From WHSW01 sp963821025 (GTDB lineage: Bacteria; Actinomycetota; Thermoleophilia; Solirubrobacterales; 70-9), in contig CAWGCG010000005.1 in the NCBI GenBank assembly GCA_963821025.1, forward strand, positions 310,001 to 374,000: 64,000 nucleotides of DNA, written 5' to 3'. The first letter of the stretch is position 1. Every line of letters begins with the position of its first letter. The notes under the pieces are model-generated. The model made no database searches. It was not told where the DNA came from and worked only from the letters and a program-made list of their open reading frames with translations. A program made the translations under genes and the position numbers. Positions 36,950 to 44,497 of the stretch are shown in pieces.

Positions 36950-38250
36950 ACGGCGGGCTCGGGGGTGAGCTGGGAATAGAGCGGATAGCGGTCCATCAGC
37001 GACCGGGTCCGCTCGCCCAGCGACCCTTGCTCGGACTCGAACCGGTCCGAGAGCGCGATCGCGATCACCTCGGCGATCTCGCGCATGTCGTCGGCGACCA
37101 GGCCGCGGGTGGTCAGCGCCGGGGTGCCGATGCGAAGGCCCGAGGGGTTCATCGGCGGACGCTCGTCGAACGGGATTGCGTTTCGGTTGACCGTGATCCC
37201 GACCCGCTCCAGCCGCTGCTCGGCGGTCTTGCCGTCGAGGCCGGTGGGCCCCAGGTCGACGAGGACCAGGTGGACGTCGGTGCCGCCGGTGAGCACCTCG
37301 ACCCCATTGGCGATCAGGCCGTCGGCGAACGCTTGCGCATTGGCGATCGTCTGGCGCTGGCGCGCCCTGAACGGCTCCGACTGGGCGATCGCAAGCGCCA
37401 CCGCCTTGGCGGCAATGATGTGCATCAGCGGACCGCCCTGCTGGCCCGGAAAGATCGAGCGGTCGATCTCCTTCGCGAGCTCCTCCTTGCAGAGGATCAG
37501 GCCGCTGCGGGGGCCGCAGAGCGTCTTGTGGATCGTGGTCGTGACCACGTCGGCATGTTCGACCGGGTTCGGGTGCTCGCCGGCGGCGACCAGCCCGGCG
37601 AAGTGCGCCATGTCGACCATCAGCCTCGCCCCGACCGAGTCGGCGACCTCGCGAAAGGCGGCGAAGTCGAGCCGGCGCGGGTAGGCGGACCAGCCGGCGA
37701 CGATCACCTTCGGATGATGCTCGCCAGCGAGTGCGGCGATCTCGTCCATGTCGACCCGGTAGTCGTCGCGGCGAACGTGGTAGGCGACGACCTCGTAGAG
37801 CTTGCCGGAGACGTTCAGCTTCATCCCGTGGGTGAGATGGCCCCCGTGGTCGAGCGCCATCCCCATGATCGTGTCGCCGGGATCGAGCATCGCCATGTAG
37901 GCGGCGTTGTTGGCCTGGGCGCCGGCGTGGGGCTGGACGTTGGCGTGCTCGGCCCCGAACAGCTCCTTGGCCCGGTCGATCGCCAGCTGCTCGGCGACGT
38001 CGACCTCCTCGCAGCCGCCGTAATAGCGGCGCCCGGGATAGCCCTCCGCGTACTTGTTGGTGAGCACCGAGCCGGCCGCGTCGAGGACCGCCTGGGGGAC
38101 GAAGTTCTCCGAGGCGATCATCTCGAGTGTGCCCTGCTGGCGCTCGAGCTCGCGCCGCAGCACCTCGGCGATCTGCGGGTCGACCTCGGCCAGCGGCGCC
38201 GTCTGGAAGTCCTCCGGAAGCTCGTTCGGCATCGGCGCCGACCATAGCAT
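36946..38250 (-). CDS. glyA: Serine hydroxymethyltransferase
   Basis: GlyA is a PLP enzyme interconverting serine and glycine with tetrahydrofolate, the main source of one-carbon units. The 434-residue protein contains M-I-A-S-E-N-F-V-P, the Y-A-E-G-Y-P-G-R-R-Y-Y-G-G motif, and the PLP-binding lysine in T-T-I-H-K-T-L-C-G-P-R-S-G. I chose ATG 38250 over 38232 because TAGTCT lies exactly seven bases upstream on the minus strand, as in other leaderless genes here. The frame continues further but overlaps the divergent gene. It feeds methyl groups that AhcY-linked methyltransferases use. Confidence 0.95.
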   Translation of the reverse strand: MLWSAPMPNELPEDFQTAPLAEVDPQIAEVLRRELERQQGTLEMIASENFVPQAVLDAAGSVLTNKYAEGYPGRRYYGGCEEVDVAEQLAIDRAKELFGAEHANVQPHAGAQANNAAYMAMLDPGDTIMGMALDHGGHLTHGMKLNVSGKLYEVVAYHVRRDDYRVDMDEIAALAGEHHPKVIVAGWSAYPRRLDFAAFREVADSVGARLMVDMAHFAGLVAAGEHPNPVEHADVVTTTIHKTLCGPRSGLILCKEELAKEIDRSIFPGQQGGPLMHIIAAKAVALAIAQSEPFRARQRQTIANAQAFADGLIANGVEVLTGGTDVHLVLVDLGPTGLDGKTAEQRLERVGITVNRNAIPFDERPPMNPSGLRIGTPALTTRGLVADDMREIAEVIAIALSDRFESEQGSLGERTRSLMDRYPLYSQLTPEPAV

Positions 38251-38257
38251 CGGCCTC

Positions 38258-38267
38258 AGACTAGGCT
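38258..38267. promoter_or_regulatory. Overlapping divergent leaderless -10 elements (glyA and NTF2-like gene)
   Basis: The ten bases AGACTAGGCT contain TAGTCT on the minus strand (seven bases before the glyA ATG) and TAGGCT on the plus strand (seven bases before the GTG at 38275). The two hexamers share a central TA, so polymerase can occupy only one at a time. Confidence 0.6.
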
Positions 38268-38274
38268 GCGGCGC

Positions 38275-38673
38275 GTGAGCGCCGCCGATGTCGAGCTCGT
38301 TCGCGGCGGCTTCGCCGCCTTCGAGCAGCGCGGGGTCGAGGCGCTGGTGGAGCTGATCGCACCCGACTTCGAGCTGGTGACGCCGCCGGAGCTGGCCTCT
38401 GAGCCCGACACCTATCGCGGCGAGGAGGGCCTGCGCCGCTACTTCGACTCCTTCTACGAGGCGATGGACGAGATCCACCTCGACCCGCACCGCTTCCACG
38501 ACGTCGGCGACAAGGTCGTGGTCGAGTTCACCCTGCGGGCACGGGGGCGGACGACCGGGATCGAGACCTCGATCGACGCGGTCAGCACCTGGACCGTCGA
38601 AAACGACCTCGCCCGCCGGGTCGACTTCTACCCGAGCCTCGAGCAGGCGCTGAGCGCCGCCCGCTACTCGTAG
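38275..38673 (+). CDS. SnoaL/NTF2-like protein
   Basis: The 132-residue protein has the NTF2 fold pattern: V-R-G-G-F-A-A-F-E-Q-R-G-V-E-A-L, L-I-A-P-D-F-E-L, Y-R-G-E-E-G-L-R-R-Y-F-D-S-F and a final V-D-F-Y-P-S-L-E-Q-A-L. It is the third member of this superfamily in the window and may bind a small molecule. The GTG start is seven bases after TAGGCT. It is divergent from glyA and slightly overlaps the remnant gene on the other strand. Confidence 0.76.
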   Translation: MSAADVELVRGGFAAFEQRGVEALVELIAPDFELVTPPELASEPDTYRGEEGLRRYFDSFYEAMDEIHLDPHRFHDVGDKVVVEFTLRARGRTTGIETSIDAVSTWTVENDLARRVDFYPSLEQALSAARYS

Positions 38674-38963
38674 AGGGCGATGTAGAACTGCTCCTCGTAC
38701 ATGAGGCTGCCGCCGAACGTCACCGCGGTGCCTCCCTGGCAGGCGGAGGTGTCCTGCAGCAGCACCTGCGGAGCCACGGCCGCCGATCTCGGAGTCACCT
38801 GGACATGACGCGGGTTGAAGCCGATCCCTCTGATGCAGAAGGCGCCGTTGTTGACGCTGATGTTCGAGTCGGCTATCCCCTTCGAGCGCGCCTCGTCGAC
38901 GTCGTCGGGCCCGAGCACCAGCGCGAAGGCGCGGGGTCCCGGCGGCTCGGCATCGAGCCGACC
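38664..38963 (-). pseudogene. C-terminal remnant of a secreted-protein family
   Basis: About 98 codons read as the end of a Solirubrobacterales-type secreted domain (V-N-N-G-A-F-C-I-R-G-I-G-F-N-P and E-Q-F-Y-I-A-L-Y-E at the end). There is no signal peptide, no ATG, and only a GTG at 38918. The open frame begins immediately after the TAG stop of tsaC and is in the same frame. It looks like a fragment left by deletion of the 5' half of a gene. A short expressed protein from the GTG cannot be excluded. Confidence 0.5.
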
Positions 38964-39548
38964 CTATCCCAAGACGCGACGCACCTGGTCGGCCGCGAGC
39001 GCGCCCTGGCGCACGATCACGGGCTCTCCCCCGTCCTCGATCGCGGTGATGTCGATCACGGTCGAGGGTGAGCCGCTGAGCTCGCCTCCGTCGAGCGCGA
39101 GGTCGACGGCGGCGACGATCTCAGGGTCGAGGTCTTCGAAGCGCGACGCAGCAGGCTCGCCCGAGCGGTTGGCCGAGGTCTGAAACACCGCGCACGCGGC
39201 TCCCGCCAGAGGGCCATCGATCAGCCGCAGGCCTAGCCGCTCGGGATCCGAGCCGCAGGCGAGCGGGTAGCGGCGCTCGGGGTTGGCGACGACCAGGGTG
39301 ACCGGGCCGGGAAGCAGCGCGGCGAGCGCGTCGCGCGTTCGCGGGCCGAGCGCCGAGACGATCTCGCGCATCGCCAGCGGGGCGAAGTACATGACCGCCG
39401 AGGGCTTGGCGGCGTCGCGGCCCTTGAGCCGGTGGATTCGCTCGATCGCGTCGGCGCGAGTCGGATCGCAGGCGAGGCCGTAGAGCCCGTCTGCGGGAAA
39501 TAAAGCGACGCCGCCGGCGAGCACGCAGGCCTCGAACTCGGCTCTCAT
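38964..39548 (-). CDS. tsaC: L-threonylcarbamoyladenylate synthase (Sua5/YrdC/TsaC)
   Basis: The enzyme makes threonylcarbamoyl-AMP from threonine, bicarbonate and ATP, the first step of the universal t6A37 tRNA modification. The 194-residue protein is a single YrdC domain. Landmarks are F-P-A-D-G-L-Y-G-L-A-C-D, R-I-H-R-L-K-G-R, P-G-P-V-T-L-V and F-Q-T-S-A-N-R-S-G. It lacks the extra Sua5 C-terminal domain. It overlaps prmC by four bases, forming a prfA-prmC-tsaC translation operon, an arrangement frequent in bacteria. Confidence 0.93.
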   Translation of the reverse strand: MRAEFEACVLAGGVALFPADGLYGLACDPTRADAIERIHRLKGRDAAKPSAVMYFAPLAMREIVSALGPRTRDALAALLPGPVTLVVANPERRYPLACGSDPERLGLRLIDGPLAGAACAVFQTSANRSGEPAASRFEDLDPEIVAAVDLALDGGELSGSPSTVIDITAIEDGGEPVIVRQGALAADQVRRVLG

Positions 39549-40384
39549 CTCCAGCCCGCCACCAGCCGCTCGATCCCGCCGAGGTCGCGACGGGTCTCGA
39601 CCCGCTCGAACCCGGCCCGGCGGACCAGCTCGGCGACGGTTGCCGCCTGTCGCGCTCCGACCTCCAAGCCCACCGCATGCGCCGTCAGCGCACCGGTCGC
39701 CAGCTCACCGAGCAGGCGGTCGATCGCCTCGAGGCCGGTCGGGCCGGCGACCAGCGCCTCGTACGGCTCGTGACGGTTGATCTCGGGCTGCAGACCCGCC
39801 CACTCGGCCTCGCCCACGTAGGGCAGGTTTGCCAGCAGCAAGTCGAAGCGCCCGCCCGCGGGGATCGAGCCGTGGACGAGCCGGACCCGGTCGGCCAGGC
39901 CGAGCCGCCCGCGGTTGGACTCGGCGACCGCCAACGCGCCGAGCGAGACGTCGGTCGCCACCACCTCGACCTCGGGTAGCTCATCGGCGACCGCGAGCGC
40001 GATCGCGCCCGACCCGGTGCCGACGTCAATCACCGTCTGCGGCTCGAGCTCGAGCGCCAGATCGACCAGCAGCTCGCTCTCCGGCCGCGGGACCAGCACC
40101 CGCGCATCGACCTCGAGCTCGATTTGCCGGAACCCCTTTCGGCCGAGGATGTATGCAAGCGGCTCGCGCACGATCCGCCGACGCACCATCGCCCCGAACA
40201 GGCGAGCTTCGGCCGCCTCCACCCCGCGCTCGGGAGTGGCGGCGAGCCGAGCCCGGTCGCGCCCGGTGGCCCGTTCGAGCAGCAACTCGGCATCCAGCCT
40301 CGGCGAGTCGGCCCCCGCCGCCGCGAGCGCGTCGGTGGCCGAGGCGAGGGCCTCGCCGACCGAGCCCGCGATCGTCGCGCTCAT
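39545..40384 (-). CDS. prmC: Peptide chain release factor N5-glutamine methyltransferase
   Basis: PrmC methylates the glutamine of the GGQ motif of release factors, improving termination. The 279-residue protein has an N-terminal helical domain and a Rossmann methyltransferase domain with V-I-D-V-G-T-G-S-G-A-I-A. The substrate-binding motif, usually N-P-P-Y, is here N-L-P-Y (A-N-L-P-Y-V-G-E). That leucine is unusual and worth noting. The ATG 40384 overlaps the prfA stop by one base. Its substrate RF1 is encoded directly upstream. Confidence 0.93.
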   Translation of the reverse strand: MSATIAGSVGEALASATDALAAAGADSPRLDAELLLERATGRDRARLAATPERGVEAAEARLFGAMVRRRIVREPLAYILGRKGFRQIELEVDARVLVPRPESELLVDLALELEPQTVIDVGTGSGAIALAVADELPEVEVVATDVSLGALAVAESNRGRLGLADRVRLVHGSIPAGGRFDLLLANLPYVGEAEWAGLQPEINRHEPYEALVAGPTGLEAIDRLLGELATGALTAHAVGLEVGARQAATVAELVRRAGFERVETRRDLGGIERLVAGWR

Positions 40385-41454
40385 CACGCCTCGGCCGTCT
40401 GGGCCTCGAGCCGGGCGCGCTTCTCCTCCGAGGCGAGGGCGCCGGTGAACTCGCTGAGGTCGCCGCCGAGGACCTCGTCGAGATTGTGGGCGGTGAGCTT
40501 GATCCGGTGGTCGGTGACCCGGCCTTGAGGAAAGTTGTAGGTGCGGATCTTCTCCGAGCGCTCGCCCGTGCCGACCTGCGAGCGGCGGTCGGCGGCGATC
40601 TCTGCACGCTGCTCGGCGAGCGCCCGCTCGTAGATCCGCGCTCGCAGCACCCGCATCGCCTTCTCGCGGTTCTGCAGCTGCGACTTCTCGTCCTGCATCG
40701 AGACCACGATCCCAGTCGGACCGTGGGTGATCCGAACGGCCGAGTCGGTTGTGTTCACCGACTGGCCTCCGGGGCCCGAGGAGCGGTAGACGTCGACCTG
40801 GAGGTCCTCGGGCGCGATCTCGACCTCGACCTCCTCGGCCTCGGGGAGCACCGCGACAGTCGCGGTTGAGGTGTGGATGCGGCCCTGGGACTCGGTCTTC
40901 GGCACCCGCTGCACCCGGTGGGTGCCGCCCTCGAACTTGAACACCGAGTAGGCCCCATCGCCGCGGATCTCGAAGGTGACCTCCCTGAACCCGCCGACCT
41001 CGGCGGGTGACTGCGAGAGCACTTCGATCGTGAAGCCTCGCTCCTCGGCGTAACGGGAGAGCATGTTGAACAGGTCGCCCGCGAACAGCGCCGCCTCATC
41101 GCCGCCGGCGCCTGCCCGGATCTCGATGATCACGCTCTTGTCGTCGTTGGGATCGCGCTCGACGGTCGCCAGGCGCAGCTCGTCCTCGAGCGCCCGCAGC
41201 CGCTCGGGGGACTCAGCGACCAAGGCGCGCAGCTCCTCGTCCTCATCGCCCTCGGAGAGCAGCTCGCGAGCGCCTTCGAGGTCGCCAGTGAGTCGGCGCC
41301 ACCGCGCCGCGAGCTCGCTTGCGGGCTCGAGCGCGCTGTACTCGCGCCCGACCTCGGCGTAGCGCTCGCGATCGGCGATCACCGCGGGGTCCGACATCTG
41401 GCGCTGGAGCTCGGCGAAGCGCTCCTCGACCTGGTCGACAAGCTTCTCGATCAC
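40384..41454 (-). CDS. prfA: Peptide chain release factor 1
   Basis: RF1 recognises UAA and UAG in the ribosomal A site and triggers peptide release. The 356-residue protein has the helical first domain, a codon-recognition domain and the GGQ loop in R-S-S-G-P-G-G-Q-S-V-N-T-T-D-S-A-V. The length is normal. Start is GTG 41454. TAGCCT lies seven bases upstream on the minus strand, so the prfA-prmC-tsaC mRNA is probably leaderless. Confidence 0.97.
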   Translation of the reverse strand: MIEKLVDQVEERFAELQRQMSDPAVIADRERYAEVGREYSALEPASELAARWRRLTGDLEGARELLSEGDEDEELRALVAESPERLRALEDELRLATVERDPNDDKSVIIEIRAGAGGDEAALFAGDLFNMLSRYAEERGFTIEVLSQSPAEVGGFREVTFEIRGDGAYSVFKFEGGTHRVQRVPKTESQGRIHTSTATVAVLPEAEEVEVEIAPEDLQVDVYRSSGPGGQSVNTTDSAVRITHGPTGIVVSMQDEKSQLQNREKAMRVLRARIYERALAEQRAEIAADRRSQVGTGERSEKIRTYNFPQGRVTDHRIKLTAHNLDEVLGGDLSEFTGALASEEKRARLEAQTAEA

Positions 41455-41461
41455 GAAGCTG

Positions 41462-41467
41462 AGGCTA
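41462..41467 (-). promoter_or_regulatory. Leaderless-type -10 of prfA
   Basis: The minus strand reads TAGCCT, followed by seven bases and the GTG start of prfA. No -35 box is apparent. Confidence 0.5.
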
Positions 41468-41516
41468 CCGGCGGTCGCCGCAGCCGCACACGCGACGCGA
41501 CCCGGGCGGGGGCGCC

Positions 41517-42448
41517 AATCCGCCGGGGCGACTTCTTGTCGGTATGCGCCCGAAACTCGCCCCGGCGGCCTCCGCGGACGCGAACGTGGCCGCGATCGCC
41601 GCCCGCCAGTACGGGGTCGCCACCCTTGCTCAGCTGCTGGAGGCGGGGCTTACGCCCGCCGGCGTCCACAGACGCGTCGCGGCGCGCCGGCTGCACAGGG
41701 TCCACCAAGGCGTTTATGCGGTCGGACATCGGTCGATTCCCGACCGCGGCCGGTGGCTCGCGGCGACGCTGGCCTGCGGTTCGAGCGCCGCGCTCAGCCA
41801 TCGCAGCGCAGCGGAGCTCTGGGGGCTGTTGGCGCCGCTCGGCGGCCGGGTGCACGTGACGATTCCAGGCCGCGCGGGACGGGCCCGCCGAGCGGGGATC
41901 AGGATCCATCGACCCCGATCCTTCGATGCTTCACTGACCGCGGTCCACCACGGGATCATCGTGACCACGGTCGCGCGGACGATCACCGACCTCCCGCGGT
42001 CGGTCCCGCGGCCGGTGCTCAGACGGGCGATCCGTGAGGCCGAGTTCAGAGGCATGCCGACCGGCGGCGCGAACCCCGATCGCACGCGCAGTGAACTCGA
42101 GCGGGCCTTCCTCGAGATCTGCCGGCGCCACGCGGTGCCCGAGCCCGAGGTGAACGTGCGAGTCGGGCGGTTCACGGTCGATTTCCTCTGGCGCCGGCAA
42201 GGACTCGTGGTCGAGGTCGACGGCTACGCCTACCACCGCGGCCGCCAAGCGTTTCGCGAAGATCGCGACCGCGATCTCGAGCTCGCCGCGCTGGGCCTCA
42301 CGGTCCATCGTTTCGCCGACTCACGGATCGCCGAGGACCCGCAGGGTGTCGGCGCGACCACGCGGGAGCTGCTCGGGCGAGCCGGCGCTCGCGGGCCATG
42401 TGGGGCGAGGAAAGATCGCTGAGCGAGCGAAACTCGCCCCGGCGGACT
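41517..42448 (+). mobile_element. One-gene cassette bounded by 18-bp terminal inverted repeats
   Basis: The left end (41517-41534) and the right end (42431-42448) are inverted repeats matching at 16 of 18 positions around a TCCGCCGGGGCGA core. Between them is a single complete gene with a DUF559 endonuclease domain. A third copy of the motif lies just inside the left end (41551-41568), identical over 18 bases to 42428-42445 and inverted to the left terminus. No clear target duplication is visible. The layout suggests a minimal mobile unit or a unit mobilised in trans. Confidence 0.5.
41544..42422 (+). CDS. AbiEi-type N-terminal domain fused to DUF559 (Vsr-like) endonuclease domain
   Basis: The 292-residue protein has two parts. 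Residues 10-150 look like the AbiEi/type IV antitoxin winged-helix region (A-A-R-Q-Y-G-V-A-T-L-A-Q-L and H-R-V-H-Q-G-V-Y-A-V-G). Residues 180-280 carry the DUF559 pattern T-V-D-F-L-W-(x)-L-V-V-E-V-D-G-Y-A-Y-H, whose Asp and Glu-x-Asp are the expected PD-(D/E)xK nuclease residues. No AbiEii toxin gene is adjacent, so it is not a standard AbiE pair. A 12-bp inverted repeat (41520-41531 with 41557-41568) places the ATG in a 25-base loop, which could hide the start in the mRNA. Function is unknown. Confidence 0.8.
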   Translation: MRPKLAPAASADANVAAIAARQYGVATLAQLLEAGLTPAGVHRRVAARRLHRVHQGVYAVGHRSIPDRGRWLAATLACGSSAALSHRSAAELWGLLAPLGGRVHVTIPGRAGRARRAGIRIHRPRSFDASLTAVHHGIIVTTVARTITDLPRSVPRPVLRRAIREAEFRGMPTGGANPDRTRSELERAFLEICRRHAVPEPEVNVRVGRFTVDFLWRRQGLVVEVDGYAYHRGRQAFREDRDRDLELAALGLTVHRFADSRIAEDPQGVGATTRELLGRAGARGPCGARKDR

Positions 42449-42481
42449 GGCGGCGCACCGGCGGAACGGCACGTGGCGTGC

Positions 42482-42522
42482 GGGCGGGCGGGCGGGCGTG
42501 CGGGCGGGGTGGGCGGGCGGGG
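42482..42522 (+). other. G-quadruplex-forming tract
   Basis: Nine runs of three or four G occur within 41 bases, mostly separated by a single base. It lies in the gap between the convergent DUF559 and DUF1385 genes, and would be G-rich in the transcript of the former. A very stable quadruplex is expected on the plus strand; it could act as a transcription block. Confidence 0.7.
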
Positions 42523-42530
42523 CGCCGCCC

Positions 42531-43505
42531 TCAGGCGACGATCTCGATCGCTTCAGCCTCTTGCTTCGAGCCCCCGGGGCTCTCGACCGCCAGCACCGCC
42601 CCGAGCGCCGCGATCGCGACCGCGAGCTGCGCGCGGTCGGGCTCGCGGGTGGTCAGGTTCTGCAGCATCAAGCCGGGCCACATCAGGGCGCGCACCCAGC
42701 GCCGGCGCCGGTTGCGCCCCGCCCATTTGATCACCTCGTAGGAGAGTCCGGCGATCAGCGGGATCCCGAGGATCCTCGATGCCACCAGCCAGTACCACTC
42801 GGGCAGACCGATCGGGGCGAAGACGAAGATCGCGAGCACCATCACGATCAGCAGGAAGCTGGTGCCGCAGCGCGGGTGCAGGCGCGAGTAGGTCGCGGCG
42901 CGCTCCGGCACCAGCTGATCGCCGGCCTCGTAACAGGAGATCGTCTTGTGCTCGGCGCCGTGGTACTCGAACAACCGGCGCAGGTCGCGCAGCCGGCTGA
43001 TCGCGACGATGTAGCCGATGAAGATCGCGGTCCGCAACAGCCCTTCGACCAGCCAGAAGAGGAAGGCCGAACCCAGCTGATCGGAGATCAGGCTGGTCGC
43101 GCCGACCGGGACGACGAAGAAGAGGCCGATCGCGAGCGCGATCGAGAAGCCGATCGTCAGTGCCCAGGTGAGCCCGCCGATCGGCTCGGGCTCCTCACCC
43201 TGCTCCTCGACCAGCTGGGCGTTGGCCGAGATCGCCAGTGCCCGGAAGCCGATCTTGAGCGACTCCCCGAGCGCGACAACGCCGCGGATCACCGGCAGGC
43301 GCAGGAGACGGTGGCGCTTCGCCCAGGAGACCAGCGGCTCGGAGGTGACCTCGATCGCGCCGCCGGGCGCCCGGACCGCGACCGCCCAGGTCGAGACCCC
43401 GCGCATCATCACGCCCTCGAGCACCGCCTGCCCACCGATCGGCGCGTCGCGCGAGGCGACCGGCATGCCGTCCGGCATCCGGGCACCGTCGAGGCTCGGG
43501 CTCAC
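42531..43505 (-). CDS. DUF1385 family membrane protein
   Basis: The 324-residue protein shows the DUF1385 (PF07136) landmarks: I-G-G-Q-A-V-L-E-G-V-M-M-R-G near the start, F-E-Y-H-G-A-E-H-K-T-I-S-C-Y-E in the middle, and R-L-H-P-R-C-G-T-S-F-L. It has about five membrane helices. The family is conserved in Gram-positives next to rpmE and prfA. Some members have been proposed to act as metal- or wall-related proteins, but the activity is not established. I used the GTG at 43505, eleven bases after the rpmE stop; ATG 43478 is an alternative. Confidence 0.87.
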   Translation of the reverse strand: MSPSLDGARMPDGMPVASRDAPIGGQAVLEGVMMRGVSTWAVAVRAPGGAIEVTSEPLVSWAKRHRLLRLPVIRGVVALGESLKIGFRALAISANAQLVEEQGEEPEPIGGLTWALTIGFSIALAIGLFFVVPVGATSLISDQLGSAFLFWLVEGLLRTAIFIGYIVAISRLRDLRRLFEYHGAEHKTISCYEAGDQLVPERAATYSRLHPRCGTSFLLIVMVLAIFVFAPIGLPEWYWLVASRILGIPLIAGLSYEVIKWAGRNRRRRWVRALMWPGLMLQNLTTREPDRAQLAVAIAALGAVLAVESPGGSKQEAEAIEIVA

Positions 43506-43515
43506 GGCCGGATCG

Positions 43516-43725
43516 TCAGGAGCGCTTGCTGCGGGCCTGGCGGCGCTTGAAGCGCTCGACCCGTCCACCGGTATCGACCAGCTTCTGCTTGCCCGTGTAG
43601 AACGGGTGACAGTCGGAGCAGATCTCGACGTGGAGCTCGGGCTTGGTCGAGCGGGTGTAGAACTCGTTGCCGCACGAGCAGCGCACGTGAGCGAGCTGGT
43701 ATTCGGGATGGATACCGGTCTTCAT
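43516..43725 (-). CDS. rpmE: 50S ribosomal protein L31 (zinc-binding form)
   Basis: L31 bridges the ribosomal subunits. The product of about 69 residues begins M-K-T-G-I-H-P-E-Y and has the zinc-binding cysteines in C-S-C-G-N-E-F and C-S-D-C-H-P-F-Y-T-G-K-Q. It is therefore the C+ form, which is normally used when zinc is plentiful. The Arg/Lys-rich C-terminus is typical. I chose ATG 43725 over the GTG at 43731 because it gives the family's normal N-terminus. Confidence 0.96.
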   Translation of the reverse strand: MKTGIHPEYQLAHVRCSCGNEFYTRSTKPELHVEICSDCHPFYTGKQKLVDTGGRVERFKRRQARSKRS

Positions 43726-43748
43726 CGTCACTCGATTCTAGCGACGCG

Positions 43749-43754
43749 TAGTCT
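43749..43754 (+). promoter_or_regulatory. Leaderless-type -10 of the universal stress protein gene
   Basis: TAGTCT is followed by eight bases and the GTG start at 43763. The gap to rpmE also contains TAGAAT on the opposite strand (43740 to 43735), so the region is a divergent promoter. Confidence 0.45.
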
Positions 43755-43762
43755 GGCGGCCC

Positions 43763-44497
43763 GTGTATCGGCGAATCCTGATCGGGTACGACGGCGGCGA
43801 CAGCGGCGGCGACGCGCTGGCGCTCGCGCGGGGGCTGGCGGCGATCGAGGGCTCGCGGCTGATCTTGGCCGCGGCGCTCGAGCTCGATCCGCTGGCGACC
43901 CCCGCCGACGCCTACGAGCGGGCGCTCGATGAGGCCGAGGACCGGCTCTCGGCAGCGGCGCGGTCGGTGCTCGGTGAGACCCCGTTCGAGCTGCGGATCG
44001 TCGGCGGCGTCTCGCCGCCGCGGGCGCTGAGCGAGTTCGCCGAGGCCGAGCGTGCCGACGTGATCGTGATCGGCTCGACCCATCGCGAGGGCATCGGCCG
44101 GGTGCTGCCCGGCAGCGTCGGCGAGCGTCTGCTGCACGGGGCGCCGTGCGCGGTTCTCGTCGCCCCGAGCGGCTTCGCCGGGCGCGGGCGGCTCGAGATC
44201 GCCGCGGTCGGGGTCGGCTTCGACGGTGGCGACGAGGCCGGTCACGCCCGCGAGGTCGCCGCCTCGCTCGCCGACGACCTCGGCGCCTCGCTGGAGACGA
44301 TCACGGTCGCCGCATCGGATGGCGATCCGGCCGAGGTGCTCGTCCGCCGTGCCCGCGATCTCGACCTGCTGGTGGTCGGCTCGCGCGGCTACGGACCCGT
44401 CCGCCACGCGCTGCTCGGCGGGGTGTCGAGCGAGGTCATGCGCACCGCCTCGTGTCCGGTGCTGGTCGTTCCCCGCGCTGCGACGGCGCCGACCTAA
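43763..44497 (+). CDS. Universal stress protein with two UspA domains
   Basis: The 244-residue cytoplasmic protein is a tandem UspA duplication. Each half ends with a nucleotide-binding-like motif: G-S-T-H-R-E-G-I-G-R-V-L-P-G-S in the first and G-S-R-G-Y-G-P-V-R-H-A-L-L-G-G-V-S in the second. ATP-binding Usp proteins in actinobacteria respond to dormancy, hypoxia or redox stress; no specific signal can be read here. It converges on the TetR gene with a four-base overlap. Confidence 0.88.
   Translation: MYRRILIGYDGGDSGGDALALARGLAAIEGSRLILAAALELDPLATPADAYERALDEAEDRLSAAARSVLGETPFELRIVGGVSPPRALSEFAEAERADVIVIGSTHREGIGRVLPGSVGERLLHGAPCAVLVAPSGFAGRGRLEIAAVGVGFDGGDEAGHAREVAASLADDLGASLETITVAASDGDPAEVLVRRARDLDLLVVGSRGYGPVRHALLGGVSSEVMRTASCPVLVVPRAATAPT

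Noticed and set aside
41451..41909. Minus-strand frame upstream of prfA, overlapping the DUF559 gene
   Set aside because: Low-complexity translation with no domain. A promoter with the leaderless hexamer starts prfA at 41454.
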